The notes below the pieces were generated by a model. That model did no database searches, was not told the DNA's origin, and saw only the letters and a list, made by a program, of their open reading frames with translations. The position numbers and the translations under genes are program-made. A DNA stretch of 64,000 nt from Okibacterium sp. HSC-33S16 (lineage in GTDB: Bacteria > Actinomycetota > Actinomycetes > Actinomycetales > Microbacteriaceae): the NCBI RefSeq assembly GCF_024171565.1, contig NZ_JALJZZ010000005.1, positions 124,001 through 188,000 of the forward strand, given 5' to 3'. This document shows, piece by piece, positions 44,030-51,507 of the stretch (its first letter is position 1; every line of letters starts with the position of its first letter).

Positions 44030-44035
44030 AGTCTA
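44030..44035 (-). promoter_or_regulatory. -10 box, leaderless, for the cytochrome c operon
   Basis: TAGACT on the minus strand, seven bases before the GTG at 44022. Confidence 0.5.
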
Positions 44036-44156
44036 CGTTCGGTAGAACTCGGAAAACGCCGAGAGCCGACCGGTGGGGAGTCACCGCGGTTATCTCGCTT
44101 CCGGGGGCTGAGTTGCGGCCCGGTTGGAGGTCAGGAGATGCGCAGCGCGACGCGGG

Positions 44157-44162
44157 TAAGCT
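44157..44162 (+). promoter_or_regulatory. -10 box of aspS
   Basis: TAAGCT, eight bases before the GTG at 44171. This position favours GTG 44171 over the in-frame upstream start at 44138. Confidence 0.45.
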
Positions 44163-44170
44163 TGACCCTC

Positions 44171-45511
44171 GTGACCACACGCGTATTGATCAAGAATTTG
44201 GCTGCCCTTCCCGAGGGTCCCGTCTCCGTATCTGGATGGGTCGAAACCGTCCGCGACCAGAAGAAGGTGCAGTTCATCGTCTTGCGCGATGAGTCCGGCG
44301 CTGCCCAGCTGGTTAATCCCGCGACTCGCGAACTGAACCCCGACGACGAGGGATCGGCCGCGAAGCTCGCCATCACCGAATCGATCTCAGGTCTCGCACA
44401 CGGCTCGTTTGTCACGGTGACCGGAACGCTGAAGCATGACGAGCGCGTGAAGCTCGGTGGGCTGGAGATCAAGCTCGAATCGCTCGAGGTCGTGGGAGAG
44501 GCATTGCCCGAGACGCCGATCGCGGCGGACTCAAGCCTCGACAAGCGGATGGACTGGCGTTTTCTCGACCTCCGTAACCCGAAGCAGAACCTGATCTTCC
44601 GCATCCAGACTACGTTCGAGCATGCGCTTCGCACCTACTGGATCGAGAACGACTTCATCGAGATCCACACCCCCAAGCTGATGGCATCGGCGAGCGAGTC
44701 TCGCGCCGAGCTGTTCGAAGTGGACTATTTCGACACCAAGGCTTACCTGGCGCAGAGCCCACAGTTCTTCAAGCAGATGGCTCAGCCGGCCGGTTTCGGC
44801 AAGGTCTTTGAGGTTGGGCCCGCATTCCGTGCCGACCCCTCATTTACCTCACGCCACGCCACCGAGTTCACCTCTATTGACTCTGAGGTCAGCTGGATCG
44901 AGTCGCACGAAGATGTCATGAAGCTGCACGAAGACCTGATCGTCGCTGGTTTCAGCGCCGTCAAGGACAAGCACGGCGACGAGATCAAGGCGCTGTTTGA
45001 CCTCGAGGTTGTCGTCCCCTCCAGCCCGTTCCCGCGCATCCCGCTCGCCGAGGCCAAGCAGATCGTTGCTGACCGCGGCTACGAGGTTCCTCGGGCAGAC
45101 GACGACATGGACCCCGAGGGTGAGCGCCAGATCGCAGCGTACGTCGCCGAGAAATTTGGGCACGAGTTCGTGTTCCTCACCGACTATGCGTCGAGCATCC
45201 GGCCGTTCTATCACATGCGTCACGAGGGTGACTCGTCGATCACCAAGAGCTACGACCTGATCTTCAACGGCGTTGAAATTTCGACCGGAGCACAGCGCGA
45301 GCACCGCGTCGACGTTCTGATCGAGCAGGCTAAGGAGAAGGGTCTCGACCCTGAGGAACTTGAGTTCTACCTCGATTTCTTCCGCTACGGGGTGCCCCCG
45401 CACGGTGGATTCGGTATGGGCCTTGCTCGCGTTCTCATGCTCATGCTGCACGAGACGTCGATCCGCGAGGTTACCTACCTCTTCCGCGGACCGACCCGTC
45501 TCCTGCCGTAA
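44171..45511 (+). CDS. aspS: Aspartyl-tRNA synthetase, archaeal-type (probably non-discriminating)
   Basis: 446-residue class II synthetase. The anticodon-binding OB fold (VSVSGWVETVRDQKKVQFIVLRDESG) is at the N terminus; motif 2 is VFEVGPAFRADPSFTSRHATEFTSID and motif 3 is GGFGMGLARVLMLML. The long GAD insertion of the normal bacterial enzyme (about 590 residues) is missing, so it is the short archaeal/eukaryal type. In genomes with this enzyme it often charges both tRNA-Asp and tRNA-Asn, and GatCAB then makes Asn-tRNA. GTG start. A strong terminator follows. Confidence 0.92.
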   Translation: MTTRVLIKNLAALPEGPVSVSGWVETVRDQKKVQFIVLRDESGAAQLVNPATRELNPDDEGSAAKLAITESISGLAHGSFVTVTGTLKHDERVKLGGLEIKLESLEVVGEALPETPIAADSSLDKRMDWRFLDLRNPKQNLIFRIQTTFEHALRTYWIENDFIEIHTPKLMASASESRAELFEVDYFDTKAYLAQSPQFFKQMAQPAGFGKVFEVGPAFRADPSFTSRHATEFTSIDSEVSWIESHEDVMKLHEDLIVAGFSAVKDKHGDEIKALFDLEVVVPSSPFPRIPLAEAKQIVADRGYEVPRADDDMDPEGERQIAAYVAEKFGHEFVFLTDYASSIRPFYHMRHEGDSSITKSYDLIFNGVEISTGAQREHRVDVLIEQAKEKGLDPEELEFYLDFFRYGVPPHGGFGMGLARVLMLMLHETSIREVTYLFRGPTRLLP

Positions 45512-45535
45512 ACCGCAGGGTTACAGCACAATCAG

Positions 45536-45587
45536 AGTCACTGGCTCAGCCAAGCCCCTTCGCGGGTAACCGGTTGAGCTAGTGACT
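45536..45587 (+). terminator. aspS terminator, long hairpin
   Basis: The 16-base arms 45536-45551 and 45572-45587 pair along their full length (two G-U pairs), and the loop holds a small inner hairpin, CCC-cTTCGc-GGG type. It starts 24 bases after the aspS stop and is followed by TTTGGTGT. A T-poor but very stable rho-independent terminator. Confidence 0.8.
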
Positions 45588-45662
45588 TTGGTGTATCTAC
45601 AGCAATAAGCTTCGTCCAGACGGCCGCGCTGCCGAGCTCGACCGCATCGGGAAGGAACCGCT

Positions 45663-46058
45663 GTGGAATTCGTTCGAAGCATCTGGGACCTCTTGTGGGT
45701 CTTTTTCTGGGCGTTCGCGTTTGTCGCCTACCTCGTCGCTCTCTTCTCGATCATTGGCGACATCTTCCGTGACCAGCATCTCAATGGCTTCCTCAAAGCC
45801 GTCTGGCTTCTCTTCTTAGTCTTTCTGCCATTTTTGACCGCGCTCGTTTATCTCATTGCGCGCGGCAAAGGCATGGCGGAGCGATCGGCCGAGAGAGCAC
45901 ACAGTTCGAAAGCTGCCGCCGACGCATACATCCGGGAAGCGGCTGGCAAGGCCACTCCCAGCGACGAAATTGTGACCGCAAAGGCGCTCCTCGATTCAGG
46001 AGCGATTACGCAAACGGAGTACGAGACCTTGAAGGCCAAGGCGCTGGCCCGCGCGTAG
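45663..46058 (+). CDS. PLDc_N and SHOCT domain protein
   Basis: 131-residue protein with two hydrophobic helices (about 5-30 and 42-66; LKAVWLLFLVFLPFLTALVYLIARGKGM is the PLDc_N pattern) and a C-terminal SHOCT motif (KALLDSGAITQTEYETLKAKAL). SHOCT peptides mark proteins of multimeric membrane assemblies. It starts with GTG behind AAGGAA. It is unrelated in sequence detail to the PLDc_N protein beside menD, which lacks SHOCT. Confidence 0.85.
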   Translation: MEFVRSIWDLLWVFFWAFAFVAYLVALFSIIGDIFRDQHLNGFLKAVWLLFLVFLPFLTALVYLIARGKGMAERSAERAHSSKAAADAYIREAAGKATPSDEIVTAKALLDSGAITQTEYETLKAKALARA

Positions 46059-46070
46059 CGAGTCAGGCTT

Positions 46071-46370
46071 CTAAACCTCGAAGTCGACGGCGATCCGGTC
46101 TGAGCGAACCTCACCGATGAACTTGCCGACCCGCTGGTGTTCGGGGTGCACGACGTACCGCTCGAGCGCTGCAGCGTCCTCGAAGTCAGCGATGAGGACG
46201 AGGTCCCAGTTGACTTCGGGATACAGGACGTTCGTACCGACCTGCAACGAAAGGATGTCAGGGATCAAAGCCGGGAGCTCGCCCATTTCGCGAGTGATTC
46301 GAGCAGCGTGCTCAGCTTTGGTGGCGTCGTCCGTCGCGGCGAGTTTCCAGCAAACGATGTGGCGAATCAT
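46071..46370 (-). CDS. Dabb (stress-responsive alpha/beta barrel) protein
   Basis: 99-residue ferredoxin-like barrel protein: MIRHIVCWKLAATDDATKAEHAARITREM at the start and LERYVVHPEHQRVGKFIG near the end match the Dabb family. Members form dimers and are of varied or unknown function. Its ATG overlaps the glutaredoxin stop by four bases, so the two form a unit. Confidence 0.85.
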   Translation of the reverse strand: MIRHIVCWKLAATDDATKAEHAARITREMGELPALIPDILSLQVGTNVLYPEVNWDLVLIADFEDAAALERYVVHPEHQRVGKFIGEVRSDRIAVDFEV

Positions 46371-46639
46371 GCGAGCTCCAGAAGTGCTGTTGTGAGGCGG
46401 GTCGGATCGATGCGCCAGTAATTGTGGACGCGTCCGTTGATAAGCAGCACCGGTATCTCTTCCGCATACCGGTCGTGCAGTTGGGCGTCGTCGAGAATCG
46501 AGACCTCGTCGAGAGTGACGTCGGGCGCCTCGGGACGTGCGCTGACCTCGGTCATGACACGCGTCACGACTTCACGGGCGTCATCACAGAGATGACAGCC
46601 CGGCTTGGAGATGAGGGTGAGGGATGCCGTTGCCACCAT
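46367..46639 (-). CDS. Glutaredoxin family protein
   Basis: 90-residue thioredoxin-fold protein with the redox pair in LTLISKPGCHLCDDAREVV (CxxC = CHLC) and the cis-proline region EEIPVLLINGRVHNYWRID. It resembles the small DUF836-type glutaredoxins. It is the first gene of a two-gene unit with the Dabb gene and lies 14 bases from the end of the broken SRPBCC gene on the same strand. Confidence 0.88.
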   Translation of the reverse strand: MVATASLTLISKPGCHLCDDAREVVTRVMTEVSARPEAPDVTLDEVSILDDAQLHDRYAEEIPVLLINGRVHNYWRIDPTRLTTALLELA

Positions 46640-46653
46640 CCCAGCCTAATCCG

Positions 46654-47073
46654 CTACGCGAAATGATTGACGAGTAGGTCGGTGACACTGTGCCAGTGAC
46701 CGAGCATCATCCGGCGTTCGTCGCGGTCGGCGAGTTCCTCGTGGCGGAACTCAACTGTCGCGCCTGCTCCCCGCGGAGCGTTGGCCACGGTGACCTGAAG
46801 CGTGGTGTCGTGGGGCCAATCTTCAGGTTACCAGGATAACCGAACCTGCTTGCCGGCCACGAAGGCACGAACCGTGCCTCGTACCCCATCACGCGTCTGG
46901 TATCGGACACCTTTTTTGGATGGGAGCGACTCGATGTCGCCGAGCCACGCCGGCAGACCCTCACCGACGAGGTACTTCCACACGGTCTCGGGTGAGGCGT
47001 CGATGGTCTTGCGTACGCCCACGTCCCAGCCGTTGTCGTTCTTCTGGCCGGGGGTGCTGCGCGATTCACTCAT
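46654..47073 (-). pseudogene. SRPBCC/AHSA1-like protein interrupted by one in-frame TAA
   Basis: The first 81 codons from ATG 47073 encode a START-fold protein (KTIDASPETVWKYLVGEGLPAWLGDIESL). The frame then has TAA at 46830-46828 after ...KQVRLSW and continues in the same frame without another stop for 57 codons: PEDWPHDTTLQVTVANAP and later EFRHEELADRDERRMMLGHW, ending at TAG 46656-46654. The continuation is exactly the expected C terminus of the family, so one base change (for example AAA to TAA) broke the gene. Either a recent nonsense mutation or a sequencing error. No selenocysteine-like or readthrough context is seen. Confidence 0.8.
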
Positions 47074-47220
47074 GAGGTCAAGAGTACGCGTCTGTGGGTG
47101 CGACGATTTCTCGCTGGAGCGAAGTCGTGGCGACCTCAAGCCCGTCGCCGCCAGGCGAGATTTCCCTTTCTCCATGCCGGCATTCGGTTAGCATCGGAAT
47201 GACACGACATCGAGGAACCG

Positions 47221-47514
47221 ATGACAGCTCTCCACAAGCACCTGGTGATGGTCCTGACCGTCTCCTTTGTCGTGCTCGCTGTCGCGCAGGCTGAACCGTC
47301 CTCGTTGCTCGTTGCCGGTGTCGCCGTGCTGGCGGCATCCGCTCTCCTGAGCGCTCGTTATCTCGCGGTCACCATCATCGCCCTGCGACTGATGGTCGGA
47401 TCGCGATCACGTGAGCATCGTGAATCGCTCACCCGCATTCCGGCGCCAAGTCATCCCACCACGGCCGGGCGTCCACAGCCCCGAGCGCCTGGCCTGTCAG
47501 AGGCGGTCGCGTAG
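47221..47514 (+). CDS. Small membrane protein before the YidC paralogue
   Basis: 97-residue protein with two hydrophobic helices (about 6-26 and 29-60) and a basic, proline-rich tail. It resembles, from memory, small proteins annotated DUF6412 that occur before actinobacterial YidC paralogues; I cannot verify the family. It is on the same strand as the insertase, 69 bases away, with a hairpin between. Function unknown; an accessory to membrane insertion is speculation. Confidence 0.65.
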   Translation: MTALHKHLVMVLTVSFVVLAVAQAEPSSLLVAGVAVLAASALLSARYLAVTIIALRLMVGSRSREHRESLTRIPAPSHPTTAGRPQPRAPGLSEAVA

Positions 47515-47532
47515 CCCTTCGGTAACCCAAGG

Positions 47533-47557
47533 AGGGCTCGCGATCATTCGCGACCCT
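47533..47557 (+). promoter_or_regulatory. Hairpin between the small membrane gene and yidC paralogue
   Basis: AGGG-c-TCGCGA / TCGCGACCCT with a TCAT loop: ten pairs and one bulged C. It lies 26 bases before the GTG of the insertase. It could be an attenuator, a processing site or a weak terminator; the sequence alone does not decide. Confidence 0.5.
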
Positions 47558-47583
47558 TCCCTCTGACCGTAAGGACTCCCCCT

Positions 47584-48336
47584 GTGGACATCTATTCGTT
47601 CGCGCCTATCGCGATCGTGCTCGACTTTGCTTATTCACTCGTTTCCAGCCTCGCCGACGTGCTCACGCCCTTCGCCGGTTCGCTCAGTACAGCAGCGGCC
47701 ATCGTCGCCATCACTCTGCTTGTGCGCACTCTTCTGATTCCCGTTGGCCGCTCGCAGGTGCGCGCCGAATTCACCCGACGTCGCCTCGCACCCCAGCTCA
47801 AGGAACTCCAGCAGCGCTACAAGAAGAAGCCCGAGCTGCTGCAACAGAAAACACTCGAGCTCTACACCGCCGAAAAGGCCTCACCGCTGGCCGGGTGCCT
47901 GCCGACACTGCTGCAGGCACCGGTCATCTCGACCGTGTACGGTCTCTTCATCCTGCAGGCCATCAACGGACACCCGAACGCGCTTCTGGGCCAGCACGTC
48001 TTCGGTGTGCAGCTCGGGACGCCACTTGTACGGTTCCTCACCGACGGCACCGTCTGGCCTGGGGTGCTCGTTTACGTTGTGCTGCTGTGCATCATCGCCA
48101 CGGTGGCAGGGCTGTCGCGTCGTGCGGCACTGCGCAACGCTCCCCCGCCCGCCGAAGGACTTCCCGCTGGCATGCAGAATCTGACCGGCATTGTGAGTTG
48201 GATGCCATTTCTCACGGTAGTTTTTGCGGCAATCGTTCCGCTCGCGGCAACCCTGTATCTCACGGTGACGACGAGCTGGACCCTCGTCGAGCGCGCGGTA
48301 CTTCGCCGACGCTACGAGAAGACGATGGCAACCTAA
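47584..48336 (+). CDS. YidC/Oxa1 family membrane insertase, short paralogue
   Basis: 250-residue insertase with five hydrophobic segments. The hydrophilic-groove arginine is in ITLLVRTLLIPVGRSQVRAEF, followed by the cytoplasmic coiled hairpin RLAPQLKELQQRYKKKPELLQQKTLELY and ASPLAGCLPTLLQAPVISTVYGLF. It is shorter than the usual actinobacterial YidC (over 300 residues), and it is not beside rpmH/rnpA, so it is probably a second, specialised copy. GTG start with AAGGA upstream. Confidence 0.88.
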   Translation: MDIYSFAPIAIVLDFAYSLVSSLADVLTPFAGSLSTAAAIVAITLLVRTLLIPVGRSQVRAEFTRRRLAPQLKELQQRYKKKPELLQQKTLELYTAEKASPLAGCLPTLLQAPVISTVYGLFILQAINGHPNALLGQHVFGVQLGTPLVRFLTDGTVWPGVLVYVVLLCIIATVAGLSRRAALRNAPPPAEGLPAGMQNLTGIVSWMPFLTVVFAAIVPLAATLYLTVTTSWTLVERAVLRRRYEKTMAT

Positions 48337-48362
48337 TCGAGCGACGGGCCCCCGGACACGCC

Positions 48363-48406
48363 AAAAAGCGCCAGTCCCGAGGGCCCGGCGCTTAACTGGC
48401 GCGTTT
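48363..48406. terminator. Terminator between the yidC paralogue and bS22 gene
   Basis: GCGCCAGT (48368-48375) / ACTGGCGC (48395-48402) with A5 before and TTT after, and a 19-base GC-rich loop. It serves both convergent genes. Confidence 0.75.
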
Positions 48407-48408
48407 CG

Positions 48409-48507
48409 CTACTTCTTGTTGCGACGCTGGTGACGAGTCTTGCGAAGCAACTTGCGGTGCTTCTTCTTCGCCATACGCTTGCGGCGCTTCTTGATTACAG
48501 AACCCAC
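48409..48507 (-). CDS. Small ribosomal subunit protein bS22 (AURKAIP1/COX24 domain)
   Basis: 32-residue, extremely basic protein MGSVIKKRRKRMAKKKHRK... ending in RKTRHQRRNKK, with a GTG start. It matches the AURKAIP1/COX24 domain peptides of actinobacteria, the additional small-subunit protein bS22 that is seen near the decoding/16S 3' region in mycobacterial ribosome structures. Too short for ordinary gene finding, but the sequence is nearly invariant in the phylum. Flanked by a terminator and, upstream, by the excisionase-like gene on the same strand. Confidence 0.9.
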   Translation of the reverse strand: MGSVIKKRRKRMAKKKHRKLLRKTRHQRRNKK

Positions 48508-48613
48508 TAATTACCTCACAAAGATCGGCTGTGGCCGCGGATGCCACGGCCGGCAGTAAAAAATGCCTCGGGACAGTCTACCCGATCCTGACGCCTCAAG
48601 CTCGCACGCCGAA

Positions 48614-48808
48614 TCAGGCGGTGTCGGCGACGTTCGAGCTGACCACATCGGCCACCGCAGATTCGGGAACTCGAAAAGAACGCCCGAATCGAATGGCTGG
48701 CAACTCTCCCGCGTGCACCATGCGATACACCGTCATTTTTGACACCCGCATCATGTCGGCGACCTCGGCAACCGTGAGGAAGCGAACGTCTTCCAATCCA
48801 CTTGCCAT
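48614..48808 (-). CDS. BldC-like helix-turn-helix protein
   Basis: 64-residue MerR/excisionase-type DNA-binding protein: FLTVAEVADMMRVSKMTVYRMVHAGELPAIRFGRSFRVPESAV is the winged helix-turn-helix. It is the size and pattern of BldC, a developmental and stress regulator kept across actinobacteria and next to the bS22 gene in many genomes. AGGAG is located before the ATG. No prophage or integrase gene is nearby, so a true excisionase is unlikely. Confidence 0.88.
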   Translation of the reverse strand: MASGLEDVRFLTVAEVADMMRVSKMTVYRMVHAGELPAIRFGRSFRVPESAVADVVSSNVADTA

Positions 48809-48892
48809 CGTGTCTCCTGATGCGAACCGGTCGAAGAAAGGGGTACAGCTTTCTCTGACTGTAGTGCTCGGGTTTCGGTGTGTCGAGGGTTG

Positions 48893-49327
48893 CTACTTAC
48901 CCAGCTTTTTGCTGACAGCCTGAACGGCGGATGTCACGCGATGCGTCGTATCTGCAACGGCGTGGCCGATCGCGTCGGCCATCTGCCTGGCCTGATCGGT
49001 CAGCGCGGGGTCGAGTCCGATGGCACCGGACACGTCGAAGTCGACACTCAGGAACGGAATGAGCCAATCCTCAATGGTCTCGAGCGGTGAACTCTCGAGA
49101 CGGTAATACCGGTGCTGCCCTTCTTCACGAACGGCGACCAGGCCAGCCTCACGGAGGACCTTCAGGTGCTTCGACACGGTGGGCTGGCTGAGGCCCAATG
49201 CGGTGACGATCTCTGACACACTCGTACCTCCGTGGGAGACCGACGAATCGCTCTCGTATCGGTCAAGGAGAATCTGCAGAATGTCGCGCCGGGTGGCGTC
49301 TGCGATCACGTCAAAAATGTCAGCCAT
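48893..49327 (-). CDS. ArsR/SmtB family regulator
   Basis: 144-residue winged helix protein (ADATRRDILQILLD, then SVSEIVTALGLSQPTVSKHLKVLREAGLVAVREEGQHRYYRLE). No clear metal-binding cysteines, so it belongs to the non-metal group. The C-terminal part (about 100-144) is a helical extension of unknown role. The -10 box lies six bases before the ATG. It is divergent from ktrB across a 72-base gap. Confidence 0.88.
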   Translation of the reverse strand: MADIFDVIADATRRDILQILLDRYESDSSVSHGGTSVSEIVTALGLSQPTVSKHLKVLREAGLVAVREEGQHRYYRLESSPLETIEDWLIPFLSVDFDVSGAIGLDPALTDQARQMADAIGHAVADTTHRVTSAVQAVSKKLGK

Positions 49328-49333
49328 GGCCCA

Positions 49334-49339
49334 AGGTTA
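49334..49339 (-). promoter_or_regulatory. -10 box, leaderless, for the ArsR gene
   Basis: TAACCT on the minus strand, six bases before the ATG at 49327. Confidence 0.5.
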
Positions 49340-49399
49340 GTGACTCTCAGCACGGAGTACCATGACAACGGTCCCAACAACGCGTAGAACGGGGGAACC

Positions 49400-50842
49400 G
49401 TGGCAGGCAGCACCGCTGAGCCGCGTCCGCATATCCTCGTCGCCACAGGATTCGCCCGGGTGCGCGAAGCGATGGAGGATTTCACCGGGCGCTCGCCGTC
49501 GCGATTCGCCATCCTCATCTTTACGGCCCTCATCCTTCTCTTCACCCTGCTGTTTTCGCTTCCCGTTGTGTCAGCGGATCGCACCGTAACGCCGCTGGCT
49601 GACGCATTCTTCACGGCCGTCTCGGTGATCTGCGTGACCGGTCTCTCCACGGTCGACATGGCCACACACTGGTCCCTGGGCGGCCACGTCCTGATCTACA
49701 TCGGTGTTCAGATCGGTGCGGTCGGTGTGCTGACGCTCGCCTCGATCCTCGGCATGGTCATCTCCCGCAAGCTCGGCCTGCGGGCCAAGCTGATGGCGGC
49801 GAGCGACACCAACCCGATGCGCGGGCACCGAGGGCCGGTCGCTGAGGGTCAGGCCGTGCGCCTCGGTGAGATCGGCAACCTGCTCGTGACGGTCGCCCTG
49901 AGCCTCATCGTGATCGAAGCGGCCATCGCCATTCTGTTGTTTCCGCGCATGGTGATTGATGGCATCCCGATTTGGGACGCCATCTGGAACAGCCTCTACT
50001 ACTCGGCCATGGCGTTCACGAACACCGGGTTCACGCCGAACGCCGAGGGGCTGGGAGCCTTCGCGAACGACTATTGGTTCCTCTCCATTCTCATGATCGG
50101 CGTGTTCCTGGGAGCCCTCGGCTTCCCGGTGATTTTCGCGCTCAAGCGGCACCTCTGGCACGTGCGCTACTGGTCGCTGCACGTCAAACTCACGATCGTC
50201 ACGACGCTGATCCTGCTGTTCCTCGGAGCACTGGCGATTTCCCTGCTCGAGTTCGACAATCCGAAAACATTCGGCTCCCTGAACGCGAGCGACACCATCT
50301 TCCAGTCGATCTTCTTCTCGATGATGACCAGGTCCGGTGGCTTCTCGACCATCGCGATCGGCGATATGAACGGATCGAGCCTGCTCGTCTCCGACATGCT
50401 CATGTTCATTGGTGGCGGTTCGGCGTCGACCGGCGGTGGAATCAAGGTCACGACGCTCGCCGTGATCTTCCTGGCCGCGGCCGCGGAGGCGAAGGGCAGT
50501 CCCGACATGGAAGCGTTTGGCCGCCGGGTGCCGCCGGACGTGTTGCGGGTCGCGCTGAGCGTTGTGCTCTGGGGTGCGACGATCGTGGCGCTGTCGACCA
50601 TCATTCTGCTGCAGATGACCAAGGCACCTCTTGACCACGTGCTCTTCGATGTCATTTCCGGGTTCGGCACGGTCGGCCTGTCCACCGGCCTGACCGAGAC
50701 GCTCGAGGATCCGGGGAAGTACGTGCTCGCCATGACGATGTTCCTCGGCCGTGTTGGTACAGTGACTCTCGCTGCGGCAGTCGCAGCGACCACCAGTTCC
50801 AAGTTGTTCCGCCGACCAGAAGAGAGGCCAATCGTTGGTTGA
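49400..50842 (+). CDS. ktrB: Potassium uptake protein, TrkH/KtrB family
   Basis: 480-residue K+ translocator with four pore repeats. The selectivity filter glycines are visible: VICVTGLSTVD, AMAFTNTGFTPN, SMMTRSGGFSTIA and ISGFGTVGLSTG. GTG start. The cytoplasmic partner KtrA is encoded next and its TTG overlaps this stop by eight bases. It imports K+ with Na+ or H+ coupling; regulation by nucleotide binding to KtrA. Confidence 0.93.
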   Translation: MAGSTAEPRPHILVATGFARVREAMEDFTGRSPSRFAILIFTALILLFTLLFSLPVVSADRTVTPLADAFFTAVSVICVTGLSTVDMATHWSLGGHVLIYIGVQIGAVGVLTLASILGMVISRKLGLRAKLMAASDTNPMRGHRGPVAEGQAVRLGEIGNLLVTVALSLIVIEAAIAILLFPRMVIDGIPIWDAIWNSLYYSAMAFTNTGFTPNAEGLGAFANDYWFLSILMIGVFLGALGFPVIFALKRHLWHVRYWSLHVKLTIVTTLILLFLGALAISLLEFDNPKTFGSLNASDTIFQSIFFSMMTRSGGFSTIAIGDMNGSSLLVSDMLMFIGGGSASTGGGIKVTTLAVIFLAAAAEAKGSPDMEAFGRRVPPDVLRVALSVVLWGATIVALSTIILLQMTKAPLDHVLFDVISGFGTVGLSTGLTETLEDPGKYVLAMTMFLGRVGTVTLAAAVAATTSSKLFRRPEERPIVG

Positions 50843-51506
50843 CCGAATCAAACACGATGCGCCGGTGCTCATTATCGGTCTCGGTCGCTTCGGCGCCGCG
50901 TGTGCCGGCGAACTCGACCGCCTCGACCGAGAAGTGCTCGCCATCGACGAGGGTGCCGACCTCGTACAGAAGTGGTCGGAGCGCATCACCCACACGGTGC
51001 AGGCCGACGCCCGCAACATTGAGGCGCTCAAGCAAATCGGCGCTCAGGACTTCTCGATCGCCGTTGTCGCCGTTGGCTCGTCAATTGAGGCCAGCGTGCT
51101 CATCACGGCTAACCTCGTCGACCTGAAGATTCCGCAGATCTGGGCGAAGGCCGTCTCTCAGTCACACGGCAAGATCCTCGCGCGCGTGGGTGCCAACCAC
51201 GTCATTTACCCGGAAGCCGAGGCCGGCGAGCGCGTCGCCCACCTGGTCAGCGGGCGGATGCTCGACTTCATCCAGTTCGACGACGACTTCGCCCTCGTGA
51301 AGATGTACCCGCCGAAGCCCATCCGGGGTAAGAACCTCACCGAGAGTGGTGTACGCAGCCGACACAACATCACCGTGGTCGGAGTGAAGAGCCCGGGCAA
51401 GCCGTTTACGTATGCGACGGCCGATACTGTCGTTTCCGACCACGACCTCATCATCGTGTCTGGCACCTCGGCCGACATCGAGAAGTTCGCGTCGCTGGGT
51501 AGCTAG
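50835..51506 (+). CDS. ktrA: Potassium uptake regulatory subunit, TrkA/KtrA family
   Basis: 223-residue RCK protein: N-terminal nucleotide fold APVLIIGLGRFGAACAGELDRLDREVLAIDEGAD and a C-terminal TrkA_C domain (about 140-220). It binds ATP/ADP or NAD(H) and gates KtrB. TTG start overlapping ktrB by eight bases. Its last eight codons (EKFASLGS and stop) occur again at 56413-56440 with one synonymous change, which marks the edge of the inserted nan cassette. Its stop overlaps the nanE stop by three bases. Confidence 0.93.
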   Translation: MVDRIKHDAPVLIIGLGRFGAACAGELDRLDREVLAIDEGADLVQKWSERITHTVQADARNIEALKQIGAQDFSIAVVAVGSSIEASVLITANLVDLKIPQIWAKAVSQSHGKILARVGANHVIYPEAEAGERVAHLVSGRMLDFIQFDDDFALVKMYPPKPIRGKNLTESGVRSRHNITVVGVKSPGKPFTYATADTVVSDHDLIIVSGTSADIEKFASLGS

Positions 51507-51507
51507 C
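51480..51507. repeat. Direct repeat, left copy (ktrA 3' end)
   Basis: 28 bases at the end of ktrA; 27 are identical to 56413-56440 in the same orientation. The copy contains the stop codons of both ktrA and nanE. It marks the left boundary of the amino-sugar cassette. Confidence 0.9.

Noticed and set aside
46828-46830. Programmed stop-codon readthrough in the SRPBCC gene
   Set aside because: TAA is the strongest stop and no stem-loop or known readthrough context is seen after it; mutation or error is simpler.
46707-47069. 120-residue minus-strand frame overlapping the broken SRPBCC gene
   Set aside because: No family pattern; it is the -1/+1 shadow of the SRPBCC frame, which carries the domain on both sides of the stop.
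48614-48808. Excisionase, as a sign of a prophage or integrative element
   Set aside because: BldC-like proteins have the same fold; no integrase, attachment repeat or phage gene lies nearby.
49571-51031. Minus-strand 486-residue open frame
   Set aside because: Antisense to ktrB and ktrA; the sequence is His/Asp/Glu/Arg-rich without domain, while the sense frame has all four K+ filter motifs.
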